Source: Paenibacillus sp. FSL R5-0766 (lineage in GTDB: Bacteria; Bacillota; Bacilli; Paenibacillales; Paenibacillaceae). Taken from it: 64,000 nt of DNA. The notes under the pieces were generated by a model. The model saw nothing but the letters and a program-made list of their open reading frames with translations, did no database searches and was not told the origin of the DNA. How positions within the stretch are numbered: the first letter of the stretch is position 1; each line of letters begins with the position of its first letter. A program made the translations under genes and the position numbers. Below, piece after piece: positions 44,401 to 53,824 of this stretch. The stretch covers positions 1,178,001-1,242,000 of the forward strand of contig NZ_CP150227.1 of the NCBI RefSeq assembly GCF_037971845.1, written 5' to 3'.

Positions 44401-45168
44401 ATGAATATCAATTTACAGAACAAAATTGCATTGGTAACAGGTTCCAGTGGAGGGATTGGTGCTGCTATCGCTGGAGCGTTGGCTCGTTGCGGGGCGAAGG
44501 TCGCTGTGAATGGTCTGCATAATATGGAGCGAGCGGAGGAAGTTGTGGCTACAATCCGGGATGCTGGTGGTGAAGCGGCGGCATTTCAGGCAGATGTGAC
44601 GGATACGGATGCGATCAGAGCGATGGTTGAAGAGATTACACGCCGTTTCGGCGGCCCAATTGACCTGTTGGTTAACAACGCGGGACATCTGGTGGAGCGA
44701 AGTCCCATTGAAACGATGAGTGAGGAGCTGTACAGCCGGATTATGGATGTTAATCTGAAGAGCGCCGTCTTTGTCTCCAAAGCGGTCATTCCTGGCATGA
44801 AGGCGGCTGGTGGCGGACGAATTATCAATCTGACCTCCGTAGCAGCTCATAATGGTGGCGGGCCGGGTGCAGCTATTTACGCAGCCTCCAAGGCGGCTGT
44901 CATGACGTTAACCAAAGGGCTTGCCAAAGAGCTTGCCCCGGGCGGGATTACGGTCAATGCCCTTTCCCCGGGCTTCATCGGACAGACGGCTTTCCATACT
45001 ACGTTCACCTCGGCAGAAGGTCGGTCTTCTGCGGTAAATAGCATCCCGCTTGGACGGGAAGGGACTCCCGAGGATGTCGCAGGAGCGGCGTTGTACCTGT
45101 GTTCCGACCTGGGTTCTTTTATTACCGGAGAAACGCTTGAAATCAATGGCGGCATGTATATGCGTTGA
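44401..45168 (+). CDS. Short-chain dehydrogenase/reductase (FabG/KduD-like)
   Basis: 255 residues with the classical SDR signatures: NAD(P)-binding ALVTGSSGGIGAAIA, LLVNNAGHL, catalytic serine in INLTSVAAH, and the YxxxK dyad in AAIYAASKAAVMTLTK. GGGAGGAAGATAAAAC precedes the ATG. Its place beside a lyase and sugar transporter suggests oxidation or reduction of a sugar or keto-uronate, as KduD does, but FabG-like chemistry is equally compatible. It probably belonged to the operon now split by the insertion sequence. Confidence 0.88.
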   Translation: MNINLQNKIALVTGSSGGIGAAIAGALARCGAKVAVNGLHNMERAEEVVATIRDAGGEAAAFQADVTDTDAIRAMVEEITRRFGGPIDLLVNNAGHLVERSPIETMSEELYSRIMDVNLKSAVFVSKAVIPGMKAAGGGRIINLTSVAAHNGGGPGAAIYAASKAAVMTLTKGLAKELAPGGITVNALSPGFIGQTAFHTTFTSAEGRSSAVNSIPLGREGTPEDVAGAALYLCSDLGSFITGETLEINGGMYMR

Positions 45169-45202
45169 TGTTACAACATTGCGATAAGGAGGGGACAAAA
45201 CG

Positions 45203-47611
45203 ATGGAAGTGAAGCGAAAGCTTGCAGAAAGATCGTTGTACCAACCCATCAGCGGGCCGTTCCATGTGGACTATGCCCCTGACGAACATACCGTTCTGGC
45301 AGAGAACCCGCCAAGGTTTACCTGGATGGCGGCACAGCAGGAGGATGAGAATGCCTATCTGCTGCAAGTGTCGGCGAGCCCTTCTTTTCAGGAAGAAGAG
45401 ACGATGACCTTTGCGCCGCTCCCGTATAACTTTTTCACGCCTGACCGGGTGTTTGAACCTGGGGATTATTATTGGCGATATGCGCTGCTTGTAGATCACC
45501 CCGCGCAGCAAGGGAGCGAATACGAAGCGCATGTCTCACAGGGTGAGCAAGGGAGTGAAGCCGAAGGGCATGCCTCGCAAGGGAAGCAAGGGGAAATGTC
45601 GGCTTGGAGTGAGGTGCGGCGGTTTACGGTGTCAGCGGGATTACCGGAAACACCGCTGCCTTCCCGGGCACAGCGATATATTTCCACAGACACGTCTCAC
45701 CCACGGCTGTGGCTTGGTGAGCGTGGGTTGAATGCACTTGCCGCTGCCATTTCTTCCGATTCCACGTATTGCGGCTGGGATGCGTTTATGGCAAATTCCG
45801 TAGAGCCGTGGGCAAACCGTGAGCCCATTTGTGAACCGCAGCCCTATCCGGAGAACAAACGTGTCGCCGCACTGTGGAGGCAAATGTACATTGACTGTCA
45901 GGAGGTGTTATATGCGATTCGTCATCTGAGTATCGCTGGGCGAGTGCTTCGAGACGAACGGCTGCTTGATGCGGCGAAAACCTGGCTGTTGCATGTGGCA
46001 GCTTGGGATACGGAGGGAACGACCTCCCGTGATTATAATGACGAGGCGGCTTTTCGGGTTGCCGCTGCGCTCGCTTGGGGTTATGACTGGCTGCATGATG
46101 AGTTGAACAGTGAAGAGCAGGAAGTGGTCAGGTGCAGTTTACTGCGGCGGACAGAACAGGTAGCCCAGCATGTGATGGTTCGCTCGAAGATTCATCATGT
46201 GCCCTATGACAGCCATGCGGTGCGTTCATTATCCTCCGTGCTTGTACCTTGCTGTATGTCCTTGTTGCATGAGGAGCAGCAGGCTGCAGAGTGGCTGGAT
46301 TATGCAATCGATTATTATGCCTGTCTGTACTCCCCATGGGGAGGCAGTGATGGAGGTTGGGCCGAAGGTCCGATGTATTGGACAACAGGCATGGCCTATG
46401 TGACCGAAGCGATGAATTTGCTGCGAAACTATGCGGCCATCGATTTCTTTCGTCGACCATTCTTCCAGCGTACCGGGGATTTTCCGTTCTACGTCTATCC
46501 GCCTGATGCACGGCGCGCCAGCTTTGGGGACCAGTCTACGCTGGGTGACCCGGTAAACTTGAAAACAGGTTATCTTGTGCGCCAACTGGCTGGGGTTACA
46601 GGCAATCGCTGGTACCAGTGGTATTTTGAGCGTGTACGTCAATCTGATCCGGGGACAGAGGGTGCTTTTTATAACTACGGTTGGTGGGACTTTAACTTTG
46701 ACGAATTAGTATACCGCCACGATTATCAGCAGGTGGAGGAAGAGTCGCCTGTGGACATCGAGCCGCTGAAGTGGTTCCGTGATGTGGGATGGGTAGCCAT
46801 GCATCACCGGATGGACGATCCGGATGAACATATGATGCTTCTGCTCAAGTCGAGCCGTTATGGCTCCATCAGCCACAGTCATGCGGATCAGAACAGCTTC
46901 ACTTTGCATGCATTCGGTGAGCCACTCGCCGCGGATACCGGCTATTATATCGCGCACGGAAGCTCCTTTCACCGGGAATGGCGCAGGCAGACACGCTCCA
47001 AAAACAATCTGCTGATTGGCGGAGAAGGGCAGTATGCCGAGAACAACAAGGTGCTGAATATGGCCGCAACCGGGCAGATCGAAGAGGCCTATTGGCGGGA
47101 TGGCGATGGTTATGTGCGCGCGGTTGCGACCGATGCCTATGCCAGCACCGTCCCCCATGTGAAGCGTGTTGTACGGGAGATTCATTTTCTGCAATCATCC
47201 TACTTCGTCATTGTAGACCACATTGATCTGGAGAAACCGGACAGCATTCAATGGCTATTCCATGCACTGCACCCGCTACAGTTGAAAGGGCAGAGCTTCC
47301 GCCTGAACGGTACTAAGGCGGGGCTTGAGGGGACATTTGTCTATGCTTCCTCCGGTGAGCTGGCGCTTAGCCAGACGGATCAATTTGCAGAGGTGGACCC
47401 GGCAGAGTACGAAGGGTTGGACAGACATTATCATCTGAGCGCGGAAACGCGGCCTGCCACAAGTCATACAATTGTTACGCTGCTTGTACCATATAAGATC
47501 GAGGAGCCGAAGTATGTCCCCTATTTCATCGATGACCAAGATCACGGCATTCATCTCTATTTTACCGACAACGGTGTAACAAAGAAGATCGAGGTATCCA
47601 AGACGTACTAG
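45203..47611 (+). CDS. Heparinase II/III-family polysaccharide lyase with DUF4962
   Basis: 802 residues without an obvious signal peptide, so it probably acts in the cytoplasm on imported oligosaccharides. Residues about 15-150 form a DUF4962 beta domain (FHVDYAPDEHTVLAENPPRFTWMAAQQ). About 150-500 is the alpha/alpha toroid (ALAWGYDWLHDELNSEEQEVV, GGSDGGWAEGPMYWTTGMAY). About 510-800 is the heparinase II/III beta-sandwich (RYGSISHSHADQNSFTLHAFGEPLAADTGYY), with the histidine of the catalytic centre. Such enzymes cleave uronic-acid polymers (alginate, heparin-like, others); which one is undetermined. Residues about 102-130 are a two-and-a-half-copy 13-residue tandem repeat (see the repeat entry). 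Confidence 0.85.
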   Translation: MEVKRKLAERSLYQPISGPFHVDYAPDEHTVLAENPPRFTWMAAQQEDENAYLLQVSASPSFQEEETMTFAPLPYNFFTPDRVFEPGDYYWRYALLVDHPAQQGSEYEAHVSQGEQGSEAEGHASQGKQGEMSAWSEVRRFTVSAGLPETPLPSRAQRYISTDTSHPRLWLGERGLNALAAAISSDSTYCGWDAFMANSVEPWANREPICEPQPYPENKRVAALWRQMYIDCQEVLYAIRHLSIAGRVLRDERLLDAAKTWLLHVAAWDTEGTTSRDYNDEAAFRVAAALAWGYDWLHDELNSEEQEVVRCSLLRRTEQVAQHVMVRSKIHHVPYDSHAVRSLSSVLVPCCMSLLHEEQQAAEWLDYAIDYYACLYSPWGGSDGGWAEGPMYWTTGMAYVTEAMNLLRNYAAIDFFRRPFFQRTGDFPFYVYPPDARRASFGDQSTLGDPVNLKTGYLVRQLAGVTGNRWYQWYFERVRQSDPGTEGAFYNYGWWDFNFDELVYRHDYQQVEEESPVDIEPLKWFRDVGWVAMHHRMDDPDEHMMLLLKSSRYGSISHSHADQNSFTLHAFGEPLAADTGYYIAHGSSFHREWRRQTRSKNNLLIGGEGQYAENNKVLNMAATGQIEEAYWRDGDGYVRAVATDAYASTVPHVKRVVREIHFLQSSYFVIVDHIDLEKPDSIQWLFHALHPLQLKGQSFRLNGTKAGLEGTFVYASSGELALSQTDQFAEVDPAEYEGLDRHYHLSAETRPATSHTIVTLLVPYKIEEPKYVPYFIDDQDHGIHLYFTDNGVTKKIEVSKTY
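45506..45601 (+). repeat. 39-base in-frame tandem repeat inside the lyase
   Basis: Two 39-base units (45506-45544 and 45545-45583) encode QQGSEYEAHVSQG and EQGSEAEGHASQG. A third partial unit begins KQGE. They interrupt the DUF4962 domain between HPA and MSAWSEVRRFTV. Confidence 0.8.
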
Positions 47612-47619
47612 ATAAGTGC

Positions 47620-47707
47620 TGACCTAAAGAAAACGCAATCTCATCTAAAACATCCCCATTGTTGCAGGCGGTGGGGATGTTTTATCATCTTCATGAAAGC
47701 GCTTCAC
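47620..47707 (+). promoter_or_regulatory. Promoter of the binding-protein/chimeric-enzyme operon with shared element and cre-like site
   Basis: TGACCTAAAGAAAAC (47620-47634), a -35 TTGTTG (47659-47664), an 18-base spacer and -10 TATCAT (47683-47688), then the palindromic cre-like TGAAAGCGCTTCA (47695-47707) at the predicted start. Order and spacing match 37452-37540. Confidence 0.6.
47647..47683 (+). terminator. Terminator of the lyase operon
   Basis: Arms AAAACATCCCC (47647-47657) and GGGGATGTTTT (47673-47683). It encloses the -35 of the next promoter in its loop. Confidence 0.7.
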
Positions 47708-47753
47708 ATATAAGTGATACCTAAACTTAAATCAGGATGAAAAGAGGGGTAGC

Positions 47754-49304
47754 ATGAAAAAGTGGATGGTCACAGGCATGGCGCTGTTGCTGGCGGCAAC
47801 CTTCATGGCGGGATGCAGCAAGGGAAGCGGGGCGGAATCCGGTGAGAATGGAGGAGACGGCAAGACGAGATTCTCCATGTCACTGCGAACGCTGGCGTAT
47901 ACGTATGTGGAGAAGTCGCCGGACATCAACCAGGATAAATGGGTGAAAAAGCTGGAGGAGCTGACCAATAGCGATCTGAAAATCGTGCTTGTGCCTCATA
48001 AGGAATATGAGCAGAAAATGGTCCAGATGTTTGCCACCAATGATATTCCTGATGTGGTGCAGGGTGATGGGGGTGTCAACGGCAAGGAGATGGCTGGCTC
48101 GGTTGAAGCCGGAGTATTCCAACCGCTGGATGAGCTGTTGCAAAAGTATGGGCAAGATTTGCTCAAAGTCGTGCCGAAGGAAGCCTGGGACCAGGTCACC
48201 CATGACGGCCAGATCTATGCCATTCCCGAATATTTATCCAATCCATCCCGCCGAGCAACCTGGATTCGTAAGGATCTGCTGGATCAAACGGGATTGCCTG
48301 TGCCCACCACGGTTGATGAAACATTGGAAGTGTTGCGCGCCTTTAAAAAGCTTGGCGTGGAGAATCCATATATGGGGCGTGAAGATTTCAAATATGCGGA
48401 TACCTTCTTTGGTGCCTATGATGTGCAGCAGTTCCTGTCCATGATGGAGCAGCAAGGCGACCAGATTGTACCCAAGTTCATGGATAACGAGAATATGCAG
48501 CAAGCCCTGACGGTTTATAAGACGATGTACGAAGAAGGGCTGATTAACAAAGAGTTTGCGACCATCAATTCGACGGTATTCAAAAATACGATTCTCTCCG
48601 GTAAGGCGGGCATGTGGTCCATGAACGCCAACGAACTGATTCAATGGGAGAAGCAGATTAAAGCGTCGGTTCCCGATGCCAAAATCGAAATTATCCCTTC
48701 CCCTGTCGGTCCCGACGGAAAGGGTGGTTATTATCTGTACGGTCCGGTGACACGTGCCTACTTTATCAATAAGGATGCGGCTGATCCGGCTTCCATTATC
48801 CGTTTTTTTAACTGGATGGTTTCCGATGAAGCGGAGAAGTTTTTCACGTACGGCACGGAAGGAGAAACTTACACTGAGGATAATGGCGTGATTTCATACA
48901 CCGCTCCAACGGATTCCGCTGGCGTGGATGAAGAGCGTTACCGTCAGTCGTTCTTATGGTTTGTACAGGACACAACGTACAATAAAGGATCGTTATCGCT
49001 GACAGAAGAAGGCAGGAAACTGATGAATATTTACGATACGATTTTAGCCAAAGAAGGCCGGGATGGCATCAACTTTGATCCGCGGTTGGAGGCCTTTGTG
49101 CAGAATCCCGAGATTGCTCCCAATTCGGATACACCTCCTCAAGTATTGCTCACACACATGATCAAGATGGTTTATGGTAAGGAGCCCATCTCCGATTGGC
49201 CAAAAGTGGTTGAGGAATGGAAATCCAAAGGCGGCGATCAGGCCATCGAGGAAGCTACGGAGAAATTTAAGAAGGGTGAGGGAGTGTCAGCCCCGCGTCG
49301 CTAG
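47754..49304 (+). CDS. Extracellular sugar-binding lipoprotein (LplA/YtcQ type)
   Basis: 516 residues with a lipoprotein signal (MVTGMALLLAATFMAGCSKG, lipobox MAGC). The large two-lobed SBP family 1 domain follows (LEELTNSDLKIVLVPHKEYEQKMVQMFATNDIPDVVQGDGG, YAIPEYLSNPSRRATWIRKDLLDQTGLPVPTTVDE). The length of about 500 residues and RRATWIRKDLLD are typical of LplA-like proteins that feed LplB/LplC-type permeases, here most likely those at 37774 and 38764. GAGGGGTAGC precedes the ATG. Confidence 0.92.
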   Translation: MKKWMVTGMALLLAATFMAGCSKGSGAESGENGGDGKTRFSMSLRTLAYTYVEKSPDINQDKWVKKLEELTNSDLKIVLVPHKEYEQKMVQMFATNDIPDVVQGDGGVNGKEMAGSVEAGVFQPLDELLQKYGQDLLKVVPKEAWDQVTHDGQIYAIPEYLSNPSRRATWIRKDLLDQTGLPVPTTVDETLEVLRAFKKLGVENPYMGREDFKYADTFFGAYDVQQFLSMMEQQGDQIVPKFMDNENMQQALTVYKTMYEEGLINKEFATINSTVFKNTILSGKAGMWSMNANELIQWEKQIKASVPDAKIEIIPSPVGPDGKGGYYLYGPVTRAYFINKDAADPASIIRFFNWMVSDEAEKFFTYGTEGETYTEDNGVISYTAPTDSAGVDEERYRQSFLWFVQDTTYNKGSLSLTEEGRKLMNIYDTILAKEGRDGINFDPRLEAFVQNPEIAPNSDTPPQVLLTHMIKMVYGKEPISDWPKVVEEWKSKGGDQAIEEATEKFKKGEGVSAPRR

Positions 49305-49365
49305 AATAGCAGAATGAGTGACTGAAAGCAGTGCAATGAGTCAGTTGAATACGGAGGGGATACAA

Positions 49366-52300
49366 GTGAAGGACTTGTTCAAAACGTGGACGAAGCGGGC
49401 TGTACTTGTTGCCATATCTTTCATACTCATTACCGGTATCGCCATTCCTGTGCATGAAGTCCGGGCGATGGAAGACGATATTCCTCATTCTGTTATCAAT
49501 GCTGCTGCACAGGAAGAAAATATCCCGGAACCCGAGGGGCCCGAGCTGGAGATTTACGCGGAAAACTTTGATGATCCCGACAATTTTGGCTCTACGGGCG
49601 GAATTGCATTGAAGGCACCATGGCGTCAGGATGGTGCGGGCGGGAGCAAGGCCAAAACGTCTTCTTCAACAACCGCACCATCCCAACCCAACATGGTCAA
49701 GATAGATGGAACCGATGCACTCGCGCTGCCACTTGATCTGACCGGGTACGGAAACATCCGGCTAAGTTACTACACAAGAGCTTCATCCTATATAAGCGGA
49801 AGCGTGATTATTGAATGGTCGAAGGATGGAGGCAGTTCCTGGACGACGTTGGAGACGTTTGAACTTCCTCCAGGAACTCCAGATATGAAGAATAAGGAAG
49901 GCAATACCTTAAAAAGCTGGACGCTGGGTTCCGAAGCGAACAATAACAGTACAGTGAATATTCGATTTCGGACAGGAGATGCCATGCAGGCCAACATGTA
50001 TATCGACAATGTTGCCATTTACGGTCAGGCCATTCCGGGTATAACGCCTGCTCCTTCCCCAGTGCCGCCTGGAGAAGAGGATACTGAGTTTACGCCACCA
50101 CAAGGAGTGACTTTATACGAGGATGTGGAGATTGGCATGGCTGGTGGGCGGGCGATGTATTCATCCATTGCCGTTCCCGAGACAGCGGCAGCTGAACCGA
50201 TGCCAGTCATGATCTATATTCACGGAGGTGGGTGGAATCACGGGGATCGGAAGCAGGCATTGAACTCCATATGCAATTATGTACTCAAACGCGGTTACAT
50301 CGGTGTATCTCTGGACTACCGGCTCACGCCTGAGGCGCCTTTCCCTGCCCAGATTCAGGATGTCAAACTTGCTATTCGATATTTGCGGGCCCATGCCGCC
50401 CAGTACAATCTGGACCCAAGTCGTATCGGCGTCTGGGGATCATCTGCAGGTGGTCACCTGGCCGCATTACTCGGGACCACGGGGGACTTGGTCGCTGGTG
50501 ATCCCGTCGTGCTTGATACAGGAGTCACGGTAGAGGTACCGGATCTCGAAGGTTCTGGTGGATGGCCTGAGTATTCGGACAAAGTGCAGGCGGTTGCCGA
50601 CTGGTACGGACCCGCTGATTTTACGACGACATTTGCCAATAATTATAGCTCGGTCACGGCTCTGCTTGGCGGTCATCGCGCATTGGATGTACCGGAACAG
50701 GCTAGACTTGCGATGCCGGGCACCTATGCTTCACCGGATGATCCACCGTTCTGGATTCGTCACGGGGACGCTGACGCCACCATTCCATACACGGACAGTG
50801 TTACTTTTGCAGAGCAGCTTCAATCTGCGGGTGTGCCGATTGTGGATGTGAAGATTGTACCTGGTCAGGGCCATGGATTTACAGGTGCAGCTTCTGAGAA
50901 TGCCAATGCGGAGGCATGGGCCTTCCTGGATGAACATGTGAAGAACCGGATCGTTACGGAGCCCATTATTTTCAAAAGCAACTCCGAAGATACTTCATCT
51001 GGCGAGGGCGAAGATGAAGAAGAACGACCGTTGATGGAGAAGGTCATCGCCAGCAAGTTGCCAACCGACGATGCGGCGATTGATAGCAGCAAGCCTGATC
51101 TGAATCTCAATCAAGCTACAGGTTCCAGCACCGGATTACTAAGTATTTCTTCGACTACTTCCACCAAGAAGTATGTTTATTTCAAATTTGATATGACCGG
51201 AAATGAGCCAGAAGGAGATCGTTATCGATTACGGATTGCGGCCAAGAAAGGCACTTCAAATACCGATACGGAGTTGTCCCTTTACGGTTTGGATGCTACA
51301 GACTGGAATGAATCATCATTAACCTGGTCGAATGCCCCCGTACAAAGTCTGAGCGAAGCTTCGTTGCTGGGAAAATTCCAGGTCACGGCAGATCGGAATG
51401 GAAGTCCGGCAGTCTATGAAGTGGATGTAACCGATTATGTGAAGGAACGTGCAAATGTTGGGCAAGTGGCATTTCTGCTCGCGGATGCGGGAGCAACAGG
51501 CGTCTCTGTAAACGTCTATACTAAGGAAGCCAACGGAACGAGCAATCCACGTCCACAGTTATCGGTCATTGCTTTAATTGAAGAGGGAAGTGACACGCAT
51601 TCACCCGAATGGGAGCAGGGAGCCGAGCTGGAGATTCGCAACTGGGGAACGGATTTTGCGGAACTGAGATGGCCCGCTGCCAGTGACGATACGGCTGTAT
51701 CTGCCTACCGGATTTATCGGGATGGCGTTCTGCTGAGCGAACAAGGTAAGCAGTCATTTCGGGACAGCGGACTTGCAGCGGAAACACCATATACATTTCA
51801 AGTGAGGTCGATTGACGAAGCGGGCAACGTCAGCAGTGCTTTATCAACCGAAATGACAACCCTTGGCGTTCCGGTATCGTCCCTGCCTGTGGCTTCCCTC
51901 ACGGCAAGTGGTAGCGACGGCAACCTTGCTACCAATACCCTCGACAATAACAGCTATACACGCTGGTCTGTTGCAGGAGAGGGGCAATGGATTACATTTG
52001 ATCTGGGGCAGGTACAGCCAGTGGGTTATGTTGGGATTGGTTTTTACAAAGGGGATATCCGAAAGACATTTTTGGAGATGGAATCGTCTGTTGACGGTGA
52101 GCAGTGGACCCAGATATTTAACGGCGAAAGCAGTGGGGATACAACTGAAATGCAGGCGTTTGATATCCCGGACATATCTGCACGTTATGTGCGAATCACC
52201 GGACGGGGCAATTCCGATGCAAGTATTTACACAAGTCTGACCGATGTGCATCTGTATGCTCCTTTTGCAGGGGGAGGGACACCTGTGGCTCTGATTCCAT

Positions 52301-53694
52301 ACATCGTGCCACAACCACCTGAAGGGACGATGCCCTTTATCGCACCAGGTCTGACGGAAACAGACGGCACACCACATGCTGTCCATGCTCCACATGCTGT
52401 GACTGGACGTACAATTGATGTACGGGATTATGGAGCAGATCCTGCTGACAACACGAGTGATGACCGCCCTGCTATACAGGCTGCGATGGACGAGGCTAAC
52501 GTTGGGGATGAAGTGTTTTTGCCTGATGGAGTGTACAATTTGTTATCCGGGCCGGATGGCAGCACCAATCTGATGCTCAAATCCGGAGTAAATCTGAGAG
52601 GTGAGAGCCGTGAAGCAACCGTGCTCAAGACATCGCTGGATCAGGTGACGGGAAGTGCCGTTCTGAAAGCTTCGGCTCAGCATAGCATACTCGTATCCAA
52701 CATGACCATAACTTCATCCTGGTCCGGTAGCTACACGACCGATCATCAATCCAATAACCCCTCCGCAGGGGGACCGGATAGCATGATCCACATCGCCAAT
52801 TATGGCGAAGCACCATCGTATGACGTTACGATTGACGGCGTTATTGTGGAAAAGTTCAAACGAATGGCGATCCGCATTGAGCACAGTCGCGATGTTGTTG
52901 TGAAGCATGCAACCTTCCGCAATGCAACAGATCTGGGCCCTGGAGGTTCAGGTTACGGTGTGTCCATTCAGGGGACTGCCAAAACCGATCGGCTCGGATT
53001 TGACAATGATACGTTATGGAATGTGGTGGAGGATAGCGTGTTTGAGGGGCCTTATCTGAGACATGGAGCGTTGATCCAGTTTGTGGCCCATAATAACGTA
53101 CTGCGTGGCAATACTTTTAGCGGAACAAAGTTGGACGCCATCGACCTTCATGGTGAACTGGAGTATTTAAATGAAATTTCCGGCAATGTCATTACGGACG
53201 TATTGACAGGTGCAGGGGTTGGGCTTGGCAATACCGGGGGTTCGGCGCCCAGCAACCACAGCAAGTCTGGCAAAGGGAACTACATTCATGACAACACAAT
53301 TACCAACAGTCGAATCGGTATTTCGGTAACCATGGGTACCCCCGATACCCTAATTGAGGATAATCTCATCGAGAATACCACTATGATTGCAGAGGCAGCA
53401 GGGATCAAAGTGTTGAACGGACCGGGCACGGTGATTCGCGGCAATGTAATTCGTAACAATACGGCGAGTGGTTACTGGGGTGTGAGGCTTGAGCGCGACA
53501 AAGGTGATGCCGGAGCAGGCAATGTCGGCGAAGGGGACCCTGAGAATGTGTGGATTGAAAATAACCTTATTGAAGGGAATGCAAACGGAATCGGCCTCTT
53601 TGCCGGAGTAAACATTCTAATGAAGGCCAACATTCTAAACAATGTAGATGAGGACTACTACAAAGCAGCAGGTGTTACAGTTACCGAGTTATAG
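49366..53694 (+). CDS. Secreted esterase / carbohydrate-binding / beta-helix lyase chimera
   Basis: 1,442 residues from GTG 49366, seven bases after GGAGGGG; the frame from 49318 is rejected. A signal peptide ends EVRA. Domains with rough residues: jelly-roll CBM-like (57-222). Alpha/beta-hydrolase esterase (235-530), with oxyanion HGGGW near 285, nucleophile GSSAGG near 358, Asp in HGDADATIP near 465 and His in GQGHGF near 500. DNRLRE/CBM96-like (555-738). Fn3 (745-835). F5/8 discoidin/CBM32-like (835-965). Right-handed beta-helix pectate-lyase-like (1013-1442; RTIDVRDYGADPADNTSDDRPAIQAAMDEA and many NxxxGN turns). The esterase resembles carbohydrate deacetylases/feruloyl esterases. One protein would therefore deacylate and depolymerise a decorated uronan; the target is unknown. 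It is the second gene of the binding-protein operon. Confidence 0.85.
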   Translation: MKDLFKTWTKRAVLVAISFILITGIAIPVHEVRAMEDDIPHSVINAAAQEENIPEPEGPELEIYAENFDDPDNFGSTGGIALKAPWRQDGAGGSKAKTSSSTTAPSQPNMVKIDGTDALALPLDLTGYGNIRLSYYTRASSYISGSVIIEWSKDGGSSWTTLETFELPPGTPDMKNKEGNTLKSWTLGSEANNNSTVNIRFRTGDAMQANMYIDNVAIYGQAIPGITPAPSPVPPGEEDTEFTPPQGVTLYEDVEIGMAGGRAMYSSIAVPETAAAEPMPVMIYIHGGGWNHGDRKQALNSICNYVLKRGYIGVSLDYRLTPEAPFPAQIQDVKLAIRYLRAHAAQYNLDPSRIGVWGSSAGGHLAALLGTTGDLVAGDPVVLDTGVTVEVPDLEGSGGWPEYSDKVQAVADWYGPADFTTTFANNYSSVTALLGGHRALDVPEQARLAMPGTYASPDDPPFWIRHGDADATIPYTDSVTFAEQLQSAGVPIVDVKIVPGQGHGFTGAASENANAEAWAFLDEHVKNRIVTEPIIFKSNSEDTSSGEGEDEEERPLMEKVIASKLPTDDAAIDSSKPDLNLNQATGSSTGLLSISSTTSTKKYVYFKFDMTGNEPEGDRYRLRIAAKKGTSNTDTELSLYGLDATDWNESSLTWSNAPVQSLSEASLLGKFQVTADRNGSPAVYEVDVTDYVKERANVGQVAFLLADAGATGVSVNVYTKEANGTSNPRPQLSVIALIEEGSDTHSPEWEQGAELEIRNWGTDFAELRWPAASDDTAVSAYRIYRDGVLLSEQGKQSFRDSGLAAETPYTFQVRSIDEAGNVSSALSTEMTTLGVPVSSLPVASLTASGSDGNLATNTLDNNSYTRWSVAGEGQWITFDLGQVQPVGYVGIGFYKGDIRKTFLEMESSVDGEQWTQIFNGESSGDTTEMQAFDIPDISARYVRITGRGNSDASIYTSLTDVHLYAPFAGGGTPVALIPYIVPQPPEGTMPFIAPGLTETDGTPHAVHAPHAVTGRTIDVRDYGADPADNTSDDRPAIQAAMDEANVGDEVFLPDGVYNLLSGPDGSTNLMLKSGVNLRGESREATVLKTSLDQVTGSAVLKASAQHSILVSNMTITSSWSGSYTTDHQSNNPSAGGPDSMIHIANYGEAPSYDVTIDGVIVEKFKRMAIRIEHSRDVVVKHATFRNATDLGPGGSGYGVSIQGTAKTDRLGFDNDTLWNVVEDSVFEGPYLRHGALIQFVAHNNVLRGNTFSGTKLDAIDLHGELEYLNEISGNVITDVLTGAGVGLGNTGGSAPSNHSKSGKGNYIHDNTITNSRIGISVTMGTPDTLIEDNLIENTTMIAEAAGIKVLNGPGTVIRGNVIRNNTASGYWGVRLERDKGDAGAGNVGEGDPENVWIENNLIEGNANGIGLFAGVNILMKANILNNVDEDYYKAAGVTVTEL

Positions 53695-53727
53695 AGAATC
53701 AGAACAAGTAGCCTGGCAGGCGTCTAT

Positions 53728-53799
53728 ATAAGTTGAAGCTCAATATTACACCATACTGCAATCGGAGTGATAAGGTGTAACATTTATAGTTCAACTTAT
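53728..53799 (+). repeat. Long imperfect hairpin after the chimeric-enzyme gene
   Basis: ATAAGTTGAA (53728-53737) pairs with TTCAACTTAT (53790-53799), and the inner TTACACC pairs with GGTGTAA. It sits between two copies of GTAGCCTG (53708-53715 and 53800-53807). It may be a structured 3' end or a small non-coding repeat. Confidence 0.5.
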
Positions 53800-53821
53800 G
53801 TAGCCTGATGGGCTACTTTTT
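53800..53821 (+). terminator. Rho-independent terminator
   Basis: GTAGCC-TGAT-GGGCTAC followed by TTTTT. Confidence 0.75.
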
Positions 53822-53824
53822 GTT

